Positions 1 to 7,686 are shown, counted from the first letter of the stretch. The stretch is DNA of 9,675 nucleotides from an uncultured Anaerosacchariphilus sp. (GCA_934373375.1 CAKROP010000055.1:1-9675); one strand, 5' to 3'. Program-made: numbers and translations. The notes: a model not told the origin generated them from the letters alone.

Positions 1-831
1 ATTGACAAAAGCCGCACCGTGCAGAACTATCATTTGATCGCGCCGCGTTGGAGCTACGGGCAGGAGATCCGACACCGTATCAGCATGGCGGGCTGCCGGG
101 TGCGCAGGGACAGCGTGAAATTTGTGGAGACTTTGATCACAACCAGCCCGGAGTTTGCAAAAGCACATGAATCAGAAATGCCGGAGTATTTTGAGCGGGC
201 GCTCGGCTTTCTCAAAGAGCGCGTGGGCGAGGAGAATATCTTTTCCGCCGTGGTACACATGGACGAGAGGACGCCGCACATGCACTTATGTTTCGTGCCG
301 CTGACGAAAGACAAGCGGTTGTCTGCAAAAGAAATTCTCGGCAACAAGAAAAATATGATCCGCTGGCAGGACGATTTCTACGCCTGCATGGCGGAGCGGT
401 GGCCAGAGCTGGAGCGCGGCGCGCCCGCCGTTGAAACCAAGCGCAGACATCTGACGCCTCGGTGGTACAAGAAAGTGACCGCAATGGATGCCAAGCTGGA
501 AAGGCTGGAAGCTGCGTTGAACGACATCAATGTGTTCAACGCAGGTAAGAAGCGCGAGGAGGCGATTGCGCTGCTGGCGCAGCTCTTGCCGGAGGTAGAG
601 TCCTTTCAAGTGGAAATTCAGCGGATGCAGGCAGCTGTGTCGCAGCCGCTTTCCATGCAGCGATGCAGCGCTGAGGAAAACGAAGCGCTCAAGGACGAGC
701 TGACCGCCGAGCGCCGTAAGAGCGCCGAACAGCGCGCAAAGCTCACCGTGCTGGAAGAGCGTTACAGACGGGCGAAAAAGATGTTGACCAAGGTGCCAAA
801 GGAGATGATACATTCGAACACAAAGGAATGA
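1..831 (+). CDS. MobV/Pre-family relaxase, 5' end cut by the window
   Basis: Plasmid/transposon mobilization relaxase that would nick its oriT and lead single-stranded DNA transfer. The reading frame is open from base 1, so the gene starts before the window; a GTG at 19 is internal, not the start. The visible protein begins inside motif I (IDKSRTVQNYHL), which matches the family pattern of an Asp/Ser-rich stretch followed by NY. Motif III, HMDERTPHMH (visible residues 86-95), is the His-rich metal-binding signature. The C-terminal part (about residues 150-270) is charged and probably coiled coil, usual for Pre/Mob proteins. Tn4451-type transposons carry a relaxase of this family (TnpZ), which fits the TnpV gene at the other end of the window. 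The family call is firm; membership in the same element as TnpV is inference. Confidence 0.9.
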   Translation: MDKSRTVQNYHLIAPRWSYGQEIRHRISMAGCRVRRDSVKFVETLITTSPEFAKAHESEMPEYFERALGFLKERVGEENIFSAVVHMDERTPHMHLCFVPLTKDKRLSAKEILGNKKNMIRWQDDFYACMAERWPELERGAPAVETKRRHLTPRWYKKVTAMDAKLERLEAALNDINVFNAGKKREEAIALLAQLLPEVESFQVEIQRMQAAVSQPLSMQRCSAEENEALKDELTAERRKSAEQRAKLTVLEERYRRAKKMLTKVPKEMIHSNTKE

Positions 832-853
832 TCTCGATAATTTTCAGCCTATG

Positions 854-892
854 CTACACCTGCTGTTCCTCGCATAGTTCCTTTCGTGTCAT
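854..892 (-). CDS. Tiny 12-residue ORF with a strong ribosome site (remnant or leader peptide)
   Basis: ATG at 892 reads MTRKELCEEQQV and stops at TAG. It is preceded by GGGGAGG (complement of 899-905) at a 6-base spacing, a much better site than chance would usually give. Past the TAG the same frame continues open with a basic, hydrophobic stretch (HRLKIIEIIP), so this may be the start of a small mobile-element protein broken by a nonsense change rather than a true leader peptide. No function can be assigned. Confidence 0.25.
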   Translation of the reverse strand: MTRKELCEEQQV

Positions 893-919
893 GTCATACC
901 TCCCCAAAATCAGTAATGT

Positions 920-940
920 GCGAAGTGACACGCGCTTCGC
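920..940. other. Small hairpin upstream of the tiny ORF
   Basis: GCGAAG (920-925) pairs with CTTCGC (935-940) around a 9-base loop. A second, imperfect pairing of CGCTTCG (933-939) with CGAAGGCG (949-956) could compete with it. Inverted repeats of this kind are found in oriT and leader regions of mobilizable elements, but nothing here proves either role. Confidence 0.25.
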
Positions 941-963
941 TTACTCGTCGAAGGCGCAAAGAA

Positions 964-1015
964 AAAGCCCCATCAAGCGGATCGTGGATTAAGTCCAGTC
1001 CGCAGACGGGGCTTT
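964..1015 (-). terminator. Long two-part stem-loop, minus-strand terminator candidate
   Basis: AAAGCCCC (964-971) pairs with GGGGCTTT (1008-1015). Inside it GCGGA (977-981) pairs with TCCGC (999-1003), giving a stacked two-part hairpin. Read on the minus strand the stem is followed by a T-rich run (GGGGCTTTTTCTTT), so it could end transcripts coming from the hydantoinase gene about 440 bases upstream. The large inner loop is unusual for a simple terminator; a structured mobile-element RNA or DNA site is an alternative. Confidence 0.45.
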
Positions 1016-1022
1016 ATGCCGC

Positions 1023-1052
1023 GAAAGCTGCTTTGCCGGAGCTTTCCTTTTT
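1023..1052 (+). terminator. Rho-independent terminator candidate downstream of the relaxase gene
   Basis: GAAAGCT (1023-1029) pairs with AGCTTTC (1040-1046) around a 10-base loop, followed by CCTTTTT. It lies about 190 bases after the relaxase stop codon and is placed back to back with the minus-strand stem-loop, as expected between convergent transcription units. Confidence 0.45.
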
Positions 1053-1233
1053 ATGGTAAAGGCGATTTGTAATAAAGACAAGTTGCGTTGCAGCGACGAT
1101 CAGATCTGTATAGCGGGCATTCTTGTGTTACATCATCAATTATTTTTCTTCAGCTGTCTAATTTCTTCTTGACATTTGTCGGTTTTTGGCAAGAATACAG
1201 GCGGCCTTGATTTATTGCAAAAAAGGTTCGGAA

Positions 1234-1440
1234 ATGCCGCGATTTTATGGCTTCTCACACGGGCAATGGCGGCAATGTTGCCTACGCCGTTGAGCACGAC
1301 GCTCGGACGATAAGTGTAGGGCTTGAGCGTTTCGCGCGTGGAAGCGCCGAAACACACAAACAAAGCCATAAAAGCGGAACGGGCAAAGTGGCTTTCTCGT
1401 TTTGAAAATGATGTCAATAGTATCACAGGTCGCAAGACGG
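1234..1440 (-). pseudogene. Eroded C-terminal fragment of a HAD-IIA (NagD/AraL-like) phosphatase, copy 1
   Basis: Translated on the minus strand, a segment near 1407-1427 reads CDTIDII in one frame. After a frameshift, about 1255-1350 reads GASTRETLKPYTYRPSVV and then NGVGNIAAI in another. These match the end of HAD-IIA phosphatases, where a GDRMDTDI-type acidic motif is followed by a Gly-rich turn, then TVLVL(S/T)GVSTRE and an (A/P)YRPS segment. The catalytic N-terminal half is missing and the frame is broken, so this is not a working gene. It starts just after the hydantoinase stop. A diverged copy lies at 8960-9190; the two align over roughly 120 bases at about three quarters identity by eye, in the same orientation. 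Confidence 0.6.
1362..1395 (-). terminator. Weak stem-loop after the hydantoinase gene
   Basis: AAAGCCA (1362-1368) pairs with TGGCTTT (1389-1395) around a 20-base loop. Read on the minus strand it is followed by GTTTGTGTGTT, only moderately T-rich. It lies about 60 bases downstream of the hydantoinase stop but inside the HAD remnant. It could be a weak terminator or chance. Confidence 0.25.
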
Positions 1441-1453
1441 GTAATGCGTAGAC

Positions 1454-2845
1454 TCACGGCAATACAATATGGCGGCAGTTTCGTGCCGTAAAGCGACCAC
1501 AGCCCGCCTCTGCGTTCAGTTTGTTTTCCGAAATGATTGCATTTCCGCGCAGGAATACGGTCTGCGCCTCTCCGTATAGCGTTTCACCGTCAAACGGAGA
1601 CCAATCGACCGGACTGTGCAATGCCTCGGGAGAAATGTAACGCTCAACGCTCGGATCAAAGATAACAATATCTGCGTCACTGCCTACATTAAGGCAGCCC
1701 TTCCGCGGATACATGCCGAAGACCTTTGCAGGATTTGTGCTGAGGAGCGCAGCAAGCTTCATCATGTCGATTCGCCCCGTTTTCACGCCATAGGTATAAA
1801 TGGCGGGTAGGCGCAGTTCCATTCCGGGCAGACCATTGGGCGTCTTGGTAAAATCGTTGCCACCTAGCTCCTTGCTCGCCTTTGTGAATCCGCAGTGATC
1901 AGAGCTGACGATGCCGATGCTACCATCGTTAATCCCGCCCCAAAGGGCCTCAACATCCTCTGCCTTGCGTAGCGGAGGGCTACAAATAAAGTTCGCGCCA
2001 TCCGGGCGGTCATACTTGCTCATATCCATCGTCAGATAATGTGTGCAAGTCTCTGCAAAGACACGTACGCCCTCTGCGCGCGCCTTGCGTACAAGCTCCA
2101 AGCTTTCCGCACAGGTAAGATGGAAAATATAGAGTGTGCCGCCTGTCATTTTAGCGAAATAGATTGCCCTGTTAACGGCCTCCGACTCCACCAAGTTTTG
2201 CTTGCAAAGCGGGAAATCATGCGGTAACGAGCGTCCCTCGCGGGAGAACTGATCCGCATAGTAATTACATAACGCGTCGTTTTCCGCGTGTACGCCGACA
2301 ATGCCGCCCTTTCGGGCCGTAAGCTTCAGCGTTTCCAGCAGAATTGCATCGTTTGACATTCTCCCCTGACGAGAGTAGGTCATATACAGCTTTACCGACG
2401 GGATATCACGCTCAATGAGCGTTTCCAGCCCCTCTATCGTTTCGGATTCGGCTAAGGTAGGACATGCGTGGTAAGCGAAGTCGATCACAGACTGCCCCTC
2501 AAACTGCGCCTTGCGGTTGTCACAGGTCTGAACGATGTCCTTTTCCTTATCCCACTGAATCGCAAAATCGCAGACCATGGTATCGCCGCCAAAAGCGGCG
2601 GAAACGGTCGCCGAATAGAAATCGTCTGCAGCATAGCTCCCTTTAAACGGGTGATGGATATGCACATGGGGATCGATCAATCCCGGCAAGATATATTTCC
2701 CGCCAGCATCAATCACCGTGCGGGTAGGCCCCAGCGTTCCCGCAGGGCCGCGTGCGGCAATCTTCTCACCCGCGATCGCAATATCCTCTGCAGATAGACC
2801 ATTCTCTGTGACAAGGAGTCCATTTTGAATCAAGACGTCATACAT
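1454..2845 (-). CDS. hydA: Dihydropyrimidinase / D-hydantoinase family cyclic amidohydrolase
   Basis: Opens the ring of a cyclic ureide (hydantoin, dihydropyrimidine or allantoin-like) to an N-carbamoyl amino acid in the cytosol. The 463-residue length fits the family. All binuclear-metal ligands of dihydropyrimidinases can be placed: H60 and H62 in DPHVHIH, the carboxylated lysine K152 in SVKLYMTY, H186 in VHAEN, H242 in IFHLT, and D316 in SSDHCG; the catalytic-site Tyr157 is also present. The start chosen is the ATG at 2845, which has AAGGGGG (2854-2860) 8 bases upstream; an open frame extends 13 codons further, to 2884, inside the preceding gene, but lacks such a site. The ribosome site overlaps the stop codon of the aldolase-like gene, so the two are probably translationally coupled. 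The exact substrate (hydantoin, dihydrouracil or allantoin) cannot be told from the sequence. Confidence 0.9.
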   Translation of the reverse strand: MYDVLIQNGLLVTENGLSAEDIAIAGEKIAARGPAGTLGPTRTVIDAGGKYILPGLIDPHVHIHHPFKGSYAADDFYSATVSAAFGGDTMVCDFAIQWDKEKDIVQTCDNRKAQFEGQSVIDFAYHACPTLAESETIEGLETLIERDIPSVKLYMTYSRQGRMSNDAILLETLKLTARKGGIVGVHAENDALCNYYADQFSREGRSLPHDFPLCKQNLVESEAVNRAIYFAKMTGGTLYIFHLTCAESLELVRKARAEGVRVFAETCTHYLTMDMSKYDRPDGANFICSPPLRKAEDVEALWGGINDGSIGIVSSDHCGFTKASKELGGNDFTKTPNGLPGMELRLPAIYTYGVKTGRIDMMKLAALLSTNPAKVFGMYPRKGCLNVGSDADIVIFDPSVERYISPEALHSPVDWSPFDGETLYGEAQTVFLRGNAIISENKLNAEAGCGRFTARNCRHIVLP

Positions 2846-2858
2846 AGATACATCCCCC

Positions 2859-3884
2859 TTACCGGACGCTACGCTCCGCAGCACTCAAAACGGTGGAAAT
2901 GTCTTCGATGTGCAGGTCCTTGTGACAGATCATTCGGATATGCGCTTCGCCAATGGGTTTGACCTTAACGCCATTCGCTTCCATCGCTGCACAAAACTCG
3001 GTTGCAGTCTTGCCAACAGGTGCGGTGCCCACGCGGATCACATTTGTCTGTACTTGCTGCATATCGATTTCAAAGCCCAGCTTCTTAAGTCCCTTGGCGA
3101 TCGTTTGTGCCTTTTCGTGGTCAAGCGCCAGATCCTTGTAGTGAGAAAGCCCCACGATACCTGCCGCAGCGATAATACCAGCCTGACGCCATCCGCCACC
3201 CAGCATCTGACGCATAACGCGCGCCTTTGCGATTACATCCTTCGGCCCCATCATAATTGATCCGATCGGGCAGGCTAGAGCTTTGCTCAGGCAGAGGGAC
3301 ACGACATCAACCTTCTCGCAGAGCACGGCTGGATCCATGTCCATTGCGACCGCGGCATTCAGGATACGGGCGCCGTCCATATAGACGGGAATTCCGTGGC
3401 TGTGCGCCAAATTGCAAACGGCGTCAATATGCTCCTTCGGAACGACAAGCCCCTGATTGAGGTCAAACGTATCTTCCATACAGACCAGCGTAGTGGGCGC
3501 ATTCTGAATCGCCGGCTTTATCAAGTTTGCCTCCAGCTCTTTCAAATCAAAAATGCCGCCGGGTGCCTTCAAAGGGCGCGGCTGGATGCCGCACATTTGC
3601 GCAAGCCCCGCTACCTCTAAATTGTAGATATGCGCTTTGTCATGCACCACGATCTGCTCTCCGCGCCCGGTCAGAGAAAGCACGGCCGTTTCATTGCTCA
3701 TCGAACCGGAAGCAGTTATCAGGCAGGCTTCTTTCCCAAAAAGTCCCGCACCCATTTCCTGAAGCTTCGCTACGGTAGGATCATCACCCAAAACATCATC
3801 GCCCACCTCTGCGTGATACATTGCCATTCGCATCTCTTCAGTAGGCTTGGTAACGGTATCGCTTCGAATATCAATATAGTTCAT
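2859..3884 (-). CDS. ltaE: Threonine-aldolase-like PLP enzyme (beta-eliminating lyase family)
   Basis: Low-specificity threonine aldolases cleave beta-hydroxy amino acids such as threonine or allo-threonine to glycine and an aldehyde. The 341-residue protein has the family opening IDIRSDTVTKP (4-14), the GDDVLGDDPTV segment (28-38), the ring-stacking histidine H85 in KAHIY, the cofactor-binding D170 and R173 in YMDGARI, and the PLP lysine K201 in CLSKALACPIGS. The usual ENTH motif is replaced by EDTF (137-140), so the His that lies near the substrate hydroxyl in E. coli LtaE is Phe here; the substrate may differ. Start: ATG at 3884, with AGAGGT (complement of 3891-3896) 6 bases upstream. A TTG at 3902 in the same frame overlaps the regulator's stop and lacks a ribosome site. 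The gene lies 14 bases after the regulator and 13 bases before the hydantoinase start. Confidence 0.85.
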   Translation of the reverse strand: MNYIDIRSDTVTKPTEEMRMAMYHAEVGDDVLGDDPTVAKLQEMGAGLFGKEACLITASGSMSNETAVLSLTGRGEQIVVHDKAHIYNLEVAGLAQMCGIQPRPLKAPGGIFDLKELEANLIKPAIQNAPTTLVCMEDTFDLNQGLVVPKEHIDAVCNLAHSHGIPVYMDGARILNAAVAMDMDPAVLCEKVDVVSLCLSKALACPIGSIMMGPKDVIAKARVMRQMLGGGWRQAGIIAAAGIVGLSHYKDLALDHEKAQTIAKGLKKLGFEIDMQQVQTNVIRVGTAPVGKTATEFCAAMEANGVKVKPIGEAHIRMICHKDLHIEDISTVLSAAERSVR

Positions 3885-3898
3885 GGTATAACCTCTTT

Positions 3899-5068
3899 TC
3901 AAATTTCCAATAAAGTCGGTTCCATCTGCAACAGCGCCAACGCCAGTTTCAGCGTAAAGGCATCATTAAATCGTTGCGGCACATAACCAATCAGTTCAGC
4001 GATTCTGCCGAGACGCATGTTCAGTGTGTTGCGGTGGATGAAAAGCTCATCCGCCGTCTGTTGTACGTTCATGTCGTTGCGGTAATATGCCTGCAATGTC
4101 AGCAACCAAACCCGCCCCTGCTCATGTCGCCCTTGCAGCGGGCCCAGCACAGCGCAACAAAACTGCTGTCGCTGTTCCTTTGGGAGCTGCGAGAGCATGT
4201 GTTCAGAACGGTATTGCTCTGCATAGAAAGTTTTTTTGGTTTGCCCATACAACCCCGAAAAACGCAATGCGCTTTCAGCAAACTTGAAGGCCGATGGTAT
4301 TCCGCGCCAATCCTCACAGATATCCCCGATGCACAGGCGGATATCCGTTTCATCACTGCTCAGAAGCCCATAGACCGTCTCCGCGTTCCGGCGGAGTTGC
4401 TCCGCTCTATCCGCCGCTTTGTCTATTCGGCTCAGCAGCGCCAACGTATCCTTTGCAAAGCAACCGTACAGGTTCTGTGTCGCCGCGGCAGAAAGGCGTG
4501 CCTCAAAGCGGTCTTTGATGCGCTGATAGTCGAATTCGCTGATTGTCGGCTGTTCTGGCAGCACCCTTACTGCCATAACGGCCCACGCACCGGAAAAATC
4601 AAAATTGAGTATCTCTGCGCGCCGTTGGAAAATAATCTCGTTTTCCGACGCTCGACCGGTAAACAAATCGAGCAGGATATTGTCCCTTGTGCGTTGCTCA
4701 AGAAACGCCCGCTCTTTCATCTCGGCCTGCTCGATCATCAGAACGGCCGAAAGCGTGACGAGCTCACCATACTTCTCAACGATATCCGGTGCTCCCGTTA
4801 TACCGAGTGCACCGATAATCTGATTTTTATACTGGATAGGTAGGGTGATGCCCGGCTCCACTCCTTCAAGCGCCAGGGCTTCCTTTGCGGACACGACTTT
4901 TTTAATTCCACTGTGTACGACCTTGGCTGCAGCGCTGTGAAAGTTGCCAATACGGCCCTTATCCCCGGCTGCAATCACGATGCCGTTTTCGTCCATGACA
5001 TTGACGTTGATATGGAGGACGGACATTGTGCGGTCCACAATTGTCTGGGCAAGCTGTGTATCCAACAT
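3899..5068 (-). CDS. CdaR-type transcriptional regulator (diacid-recognition domain plus PucR HTH)
   Basis: Probable local activator. The N-terminal domain (about residues 1-130) is the sugar-diacid recognition domain: LAQTIVDRTM, INVNVMDENG and GDKGRIG parallel E. coli CdaR closely. The middle is a variable GGDEF-like region of PucR/CdaR proteins. The C-terminus is a PucR-type helix-turn-helix (about 333-361, with FIHRNTLNMRL). The length of 389 residues is close to E. coli CdaR. Start: ATG at 5068, preceded by GGAGA 5 bases upstream. Longer in-frame starts to 5152 exist but lose the match to CdaR and have poorer ribosome sites. E. coli CdaR responds to sugar diacids or glycerate; here the ligand is unknown and may be a small acid from the ureide pathway. 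It heads the downstream half of the cluster, after a strong terminator. I could not find a convincing promoter directly before it. Confidence 0.88.
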   Translation of the reverse strand: MLDTQLAQTIVDRTMSVLHINVNVMDENGIVIAAGDKGRIGNFHSAAAKVVHSGIKKVVSAKEALALEGVEPGITLPIQYKNQIIGALGITGAPDIVEKYGELVTLSAVLMIEQAEMKERAFLEQRTRDNILLDLFTGRASENEIIFQRRAEILNFDFSGAWAVMAVRVLPEQPTISEFDYQRIKDRFEARLSAAATQNLYGCFAKDTLALLSRIDKAADRAEQLRRNAETVYGLLSSDETDIRLCIGDICEDWRGIPSAFKFAESALRFSGLYGQTKKTFYAEQYRSEHMLSQLPKEQRQQFCCAVLGPLQGRHEQGRVWLLTLQAYYRNDMNVQQTADELFIHRNTLNMRLGRIAELIGYVPQRFNDAFTLKLALALLQMEPTLLEI

Positions 5069-5160
5069 AAAAATCTCCATTCTGCCGCAAAAGGCACACC
5101 TTAAAAGCACCTCTTTTATGGCCGCGTTTCTCAGCCCTATACCCTCTCCCACATATCAAA

Positions 5161-5195
5161 TAAGGCAGGCAGGGAGAGATTTCCTGCCTGCCTTA
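5161..5195 (-). terminator. Strong stem-loop terminator after the carbamoyltransferase gene
   Basis: A perfect 13-bp stem (5161-5173 with 5183-5195, TAAGGCAGGCAGG type) closes a 9-base loop. On the minus strand it follows the carbamoyltransferase stop by 22 bases and is followed by TTTGAT. The T-run is short but the stem is long and GC-rich. It divides the six genes into an upstream group (peptidase, permease, carbamoyltransferase) and a downstream group (regulator, aldolase, hydantoinase); partial read-through could set their ratio. Confidence 0.75.
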
Positions 5196-5217
5196 ACGAA
5201 GAGAGAGGTATGCGGGG

Positions 5218-6162
5218 TCACATCCCGTACTCAACAGGCACACGATCCAGCAGCATGGTTATCAGTGCGGCACGGATCAGCACACCGTTGTAGGTCTGCT
5301 TGAAATAAGCGCAACCGGGATAATCGTCCACGCTGACATCGAGTTCTGCCACACGCGGCAGATGATGCAGCACGGCTGCGATTTTCGGTGACTTTTCCAG
5401 CATATCGCGCGTCAGGCAATACTTGCCATCAATGAGCTTAAACTCTTCTGGATCAAATCTTTCCTTTTGGATGCGGCACATATAGACGACATCTGCACCG
5501 ATAAGAGCTTCCTGCAGATCTTCGGTCTGGCGATAGGTGCAACCGCGCTCCTTCACGATATCAAGAATCCATTCGCTGGTCTCAAAGCCCTTGGGTTGAA
5601 CGAAAGTGAAATCCACATTGTAGTTGGACAGTCCAAGCGTCAAGGAGTTGGTAGAGCGAGTGTGCTTGAGGTCGCCGCACATAACGACTTTTAGATTGTC
5701 CAGCTTGCCACACTCGCGGCGGATCGTCAACATATCAAGCAATGTCTGCGTGGGGTGCTCATTAGGACCATCGCCTGCATTGATGACAGGAACCTTAGAG
5801 ATTGCCGCCGCTCTCTGCGCAGCGCCAGCCTCGAAGTGGCGCAGGGCAATGATCTGACAGTAGTTTTCGATCGTACGAATGGTGTCTTCCAACGTTTCGC
5901 CCTTCCAAACAGAAGAGGTCTTTTGCGCATCTGCCATGGAGATGACTTCGCCGCCTAGAGCGAGCATCGCAGACTCAAAAGAAAGGCGTGTACGGGTAGA
6001 CGGCTCATAGAAGAATGTGCAGAGCGTCGTATCCTTCAGTGGGCGAAGCTGGCTCTTCTTCTGCACGATGGGCTCCAGCTTTTCGGCAAGGTCTAAGATA
6101 TAATCGATATCACTGCGGGAAAGGTCCTTAATACCGGTAATAGAAGTATAATTGGGTCTCAT
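5218..6162 (-). CDS. pyrB: Aspartate carbamoyltransferase catalytic-subunit-type enzyme
   Basis: Catalyses carbamoyl phosphate + aspartate <-> N-carbamoyl-aspartate + phosphate, or the same with a related amino acid. At 314 residues it is the size of E. coli PyrB and can be aligned along its whole length. Carbamoyl-phosphate residues are present: STRTR (55-59), K87 in WKGETLEDT, H109 in RHFEAGAA, and HPTQT (136-140). The aspartate-binding residues are kept too: R169 in DLKHTRS, and R230 and Q232 in CRIQKERFDP. The conserved HPLPR motif reads HHLPR (266-270), so the Pro that contacts carbamoyl phosphate is His. Start ATG at 6162 has AAAGGAGA (6169-6176) 7 bases upstream. There is no pyrI or other pyr gene nearby; the setting between a permease and a hydantoinase suggests a catabolic role, perhaps in the reverse direction (inference). 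Ornithine or putrescine carbamoyltransferase is less likely because of the aspartate-site match. Confidence 0.85.
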   Translation of the reverse strand: MRPNYTSITGIKDLSRSDIDYILDLAEKLEPIVQKKSQLRPLKDTTLCTFFYEPSTRTRLSFESAMLALGGEVISMADAQKTSSVWKGETLEDTIRTIENYCQIIALRHFEAGAAQRAAAISKVPVINAGDGPNEHPTQTLLDMLTIRRECGKLDNLKVVMCGDLKHTRSTNSLTLGLSNYNVDFTFVQPKGFETSEWILDIVKERGCTYRQTEDLQEALIGADVVYMCRIQKERFDPEEFKLIDGKYCLTRDMLEKSPKIAAVLHHLPRVAELDVSVDDYPGCAYFKQTYNGVLIRAALITMLLDRVPVEYGM

Positions 6163-6219
6163 GGTAATTCTCCTTTAATTATAACGTAAGTGCAGGTCGC
6201 ATAGATATATTTTTTGTTG

Positions 6220-7644
6220 TTACTTCTCGAAGTTGACCAAGATGGAGGTTTGGTTATACTTCTTGGCACCCCAGAAGCGCATCAGCAGGTAGTAGGTAAC
6301 GCCGCCTACCAGCATTGCCAGCAGGAAACCGAGGTCCGTGTAGAGTAGGCCGCCGACCGTGCCGACGATGTAGGCGATAAAGGCGCAAGGGTTCCAACCC
6401 TTGACAAAGGTATACTCGCCGTCCTCTACATAGAAGTCACGGATGTTGAGTTTACGCTTATGCAGAAAATAGTAGTCCGCAATCATCATGCCCGCAACAC
6501 CGCCGAGCATAATACCGACCACAAGGTTCGCTGTCACGACTCGGTCGATCAGCTTCCACGGCTGCATTAGGAAAGCCAAGATACCGGCAACAGCGCAGCC
6601 CATTGGGAAACTCACCTTGGGGGCAAAGACCGTGGAGAAAATATTAGCGGGCGGCAGGATGTTCGAGCTGATGTTAGAACTCCACTGGGCAAACACGCTC
6701 AGCAGCAGCATCACGATCAAAAGCCAAGTGGGAGAATCCATCCCGGCAATGTACTGGATGGGATCCCAATGACCGCTTGTCAGCATTGCCGCGGCGCCGA
6801 TAAACGCCAGCAGCGTCATCATGGGGATAATGCCAACGAGCTGCGGCCAAATAGAGCACCAGTTCCGCTTGAGCCAGTTGGGCTCATCAGGATTACACTT
6901 AACGAAACGTGTCAGGTCTGGGATATTCAGCGCCATTGTGGCCCAAAAGCCGGTCATGGCAGTAACGGCATAGAAGAAGCTGTAACGGGTACCGGTAACT
7001 TCGCCGGCAGGGGTTGCCAGAATCTCGCCAGCGGACATGCCGCCCTTGTTGAGAACGAAATAGAGGAGATACAGCATAACGAGGAACATCAAAGGTGTCA
7101 CAACATCCTCGAATTTGCTGATTGCGCCGATGCCCTTCGCAGTCGTGAGGCACTGGACGGTCAAAAAGACGACAATAATGCCCAAAACGCAACCATAGGT
7201 CCCGGGCCAACTCGGAACGAGCTTAACAAGGATCATATTGATGGCCTCGGCACCAAGATAGGTCTGAAACCCATACCAGAAGCATGCAGGGATCGCACGA
7301 ATCACAGACGGTACATAGCAGCCCGTGTAGCCGAAGATAGAACGAAGGTATACAGGGAAGTTTAGTCCGTAGGTAATGCCGATATCACCGTTGATTGCAA
7401 GAGTGATGACCGTGATCAGGTTACCAAGTGCAACAGCCCCCAGAATCTGCCCGATGCCGAGGCTGGGGAACATATTGGCAGCATTCGTGAAAACGGCTAA
7501 GAGAATGGACGTGCCCATCCACATCAGCATAAAGGAAAAGGGCGTCATCTTTCGTTCGGACATCCTGGTAGGAAGCTGATTCTTATCCACCAGACGAGAC
7601 TTTGGGAGCTCACTCAGCTCCTGAATCAATTTCTCGCTTACCAT
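6220..7644 (-). CDS. NCS1-family permease for nucleobases, allantoin or hydantoins
   Basis: Membrane transporter that brings in a cyclic ureide or nucleobase with a coupling ion. The 474-residue protein is very hydrophobic, with about 12 membrane segments and a short charged N-terminus (1-34). Residues that bind 5-substituted hydantoins in the structurally known transporter Mhp1 can be matched by position and context: W123 and Q127 in FWYGFQTYLGA, W234 in TGFWATM, and an Asn in SNISSNILPP (around 324-328). The start ATG at 7644 has AGGAAG (complement of 7651-7656) 6 bases upstream. It lies 42 bases after the peptidase gene and 57 bases before the carbamoyltransferase gene, consistent with one operon. 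The substrate cannot be fixed from sequence, but the neighbouring hydantoinase makes a hydantoin, dihydropyrimidine or allantoin-like compound most likely. Confidence 0.9.
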   Translation of the reverse strand: MVSEKLIQELSELPKSRLVDKNQLPTRMSERKMTPFSFMLMWMGTSILLAVFTNAANMFPSLGIGQILGAVALGNLITVITLAINGDIGITYGLNFPVYLRSIFGYTGCYVPSVIRAIPACFWYGFQTYLGAEAINMILVKLVPSWPGTYGCVLGIIVVFLTVQCLTTAKGIGAISKFEDVVTPLMFLVMLYLLYFVLNKGGMSAGEILATPAGEVTGTRYSFFYAVTAMTGFWATMALNIPDLTRFVKCNPDEPNWLKRNWCSIWPQLVGIIPMMTLLAFIGAAAMLTSGHWDPIQYIAGMDSPTWLLIVMLLLSVFAQWSSNISSNILPPANIFSTVFAPKVSFPMGCAVAGILAFLMQPWKLIDRVVTANLVVGIMLGGVAGMMIADYYFLHKRKLNIRDFYVEDGEYTFVKGWNPCAFIAYIVGTVGGLLYTDLGFLLAMLVGGVTYYLLMRFWGAKKYNQTSILVNFEK

Positions 7645-7686
7645 GCGTTTCTTCCTTTCTTTTTCTATTTTTATTTATCTCTCACA

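Noticed and set aside
286..813. A 175-codon minus-strand open frame opposite the relaxase gene
   Set aside because: The plus strand encodes a clear MobV protein with conserved motifs; the opposite frame matches nothing I know.
1136..1435. A 99-codon minus-strand frame as an intact small gene
   Set aside because: Only its middle resembles a protein family (HAD-IIA tail), and the matching upstream part is in another frame, so a decayed fragment fits better.
6178..6183. A TATAAT match on the minus strand just before the carbamoyltransferase gene
   Set aside because: It lies so close to the ribosome site that transcription would start within it, and no -35 box is found at a suitable distance.
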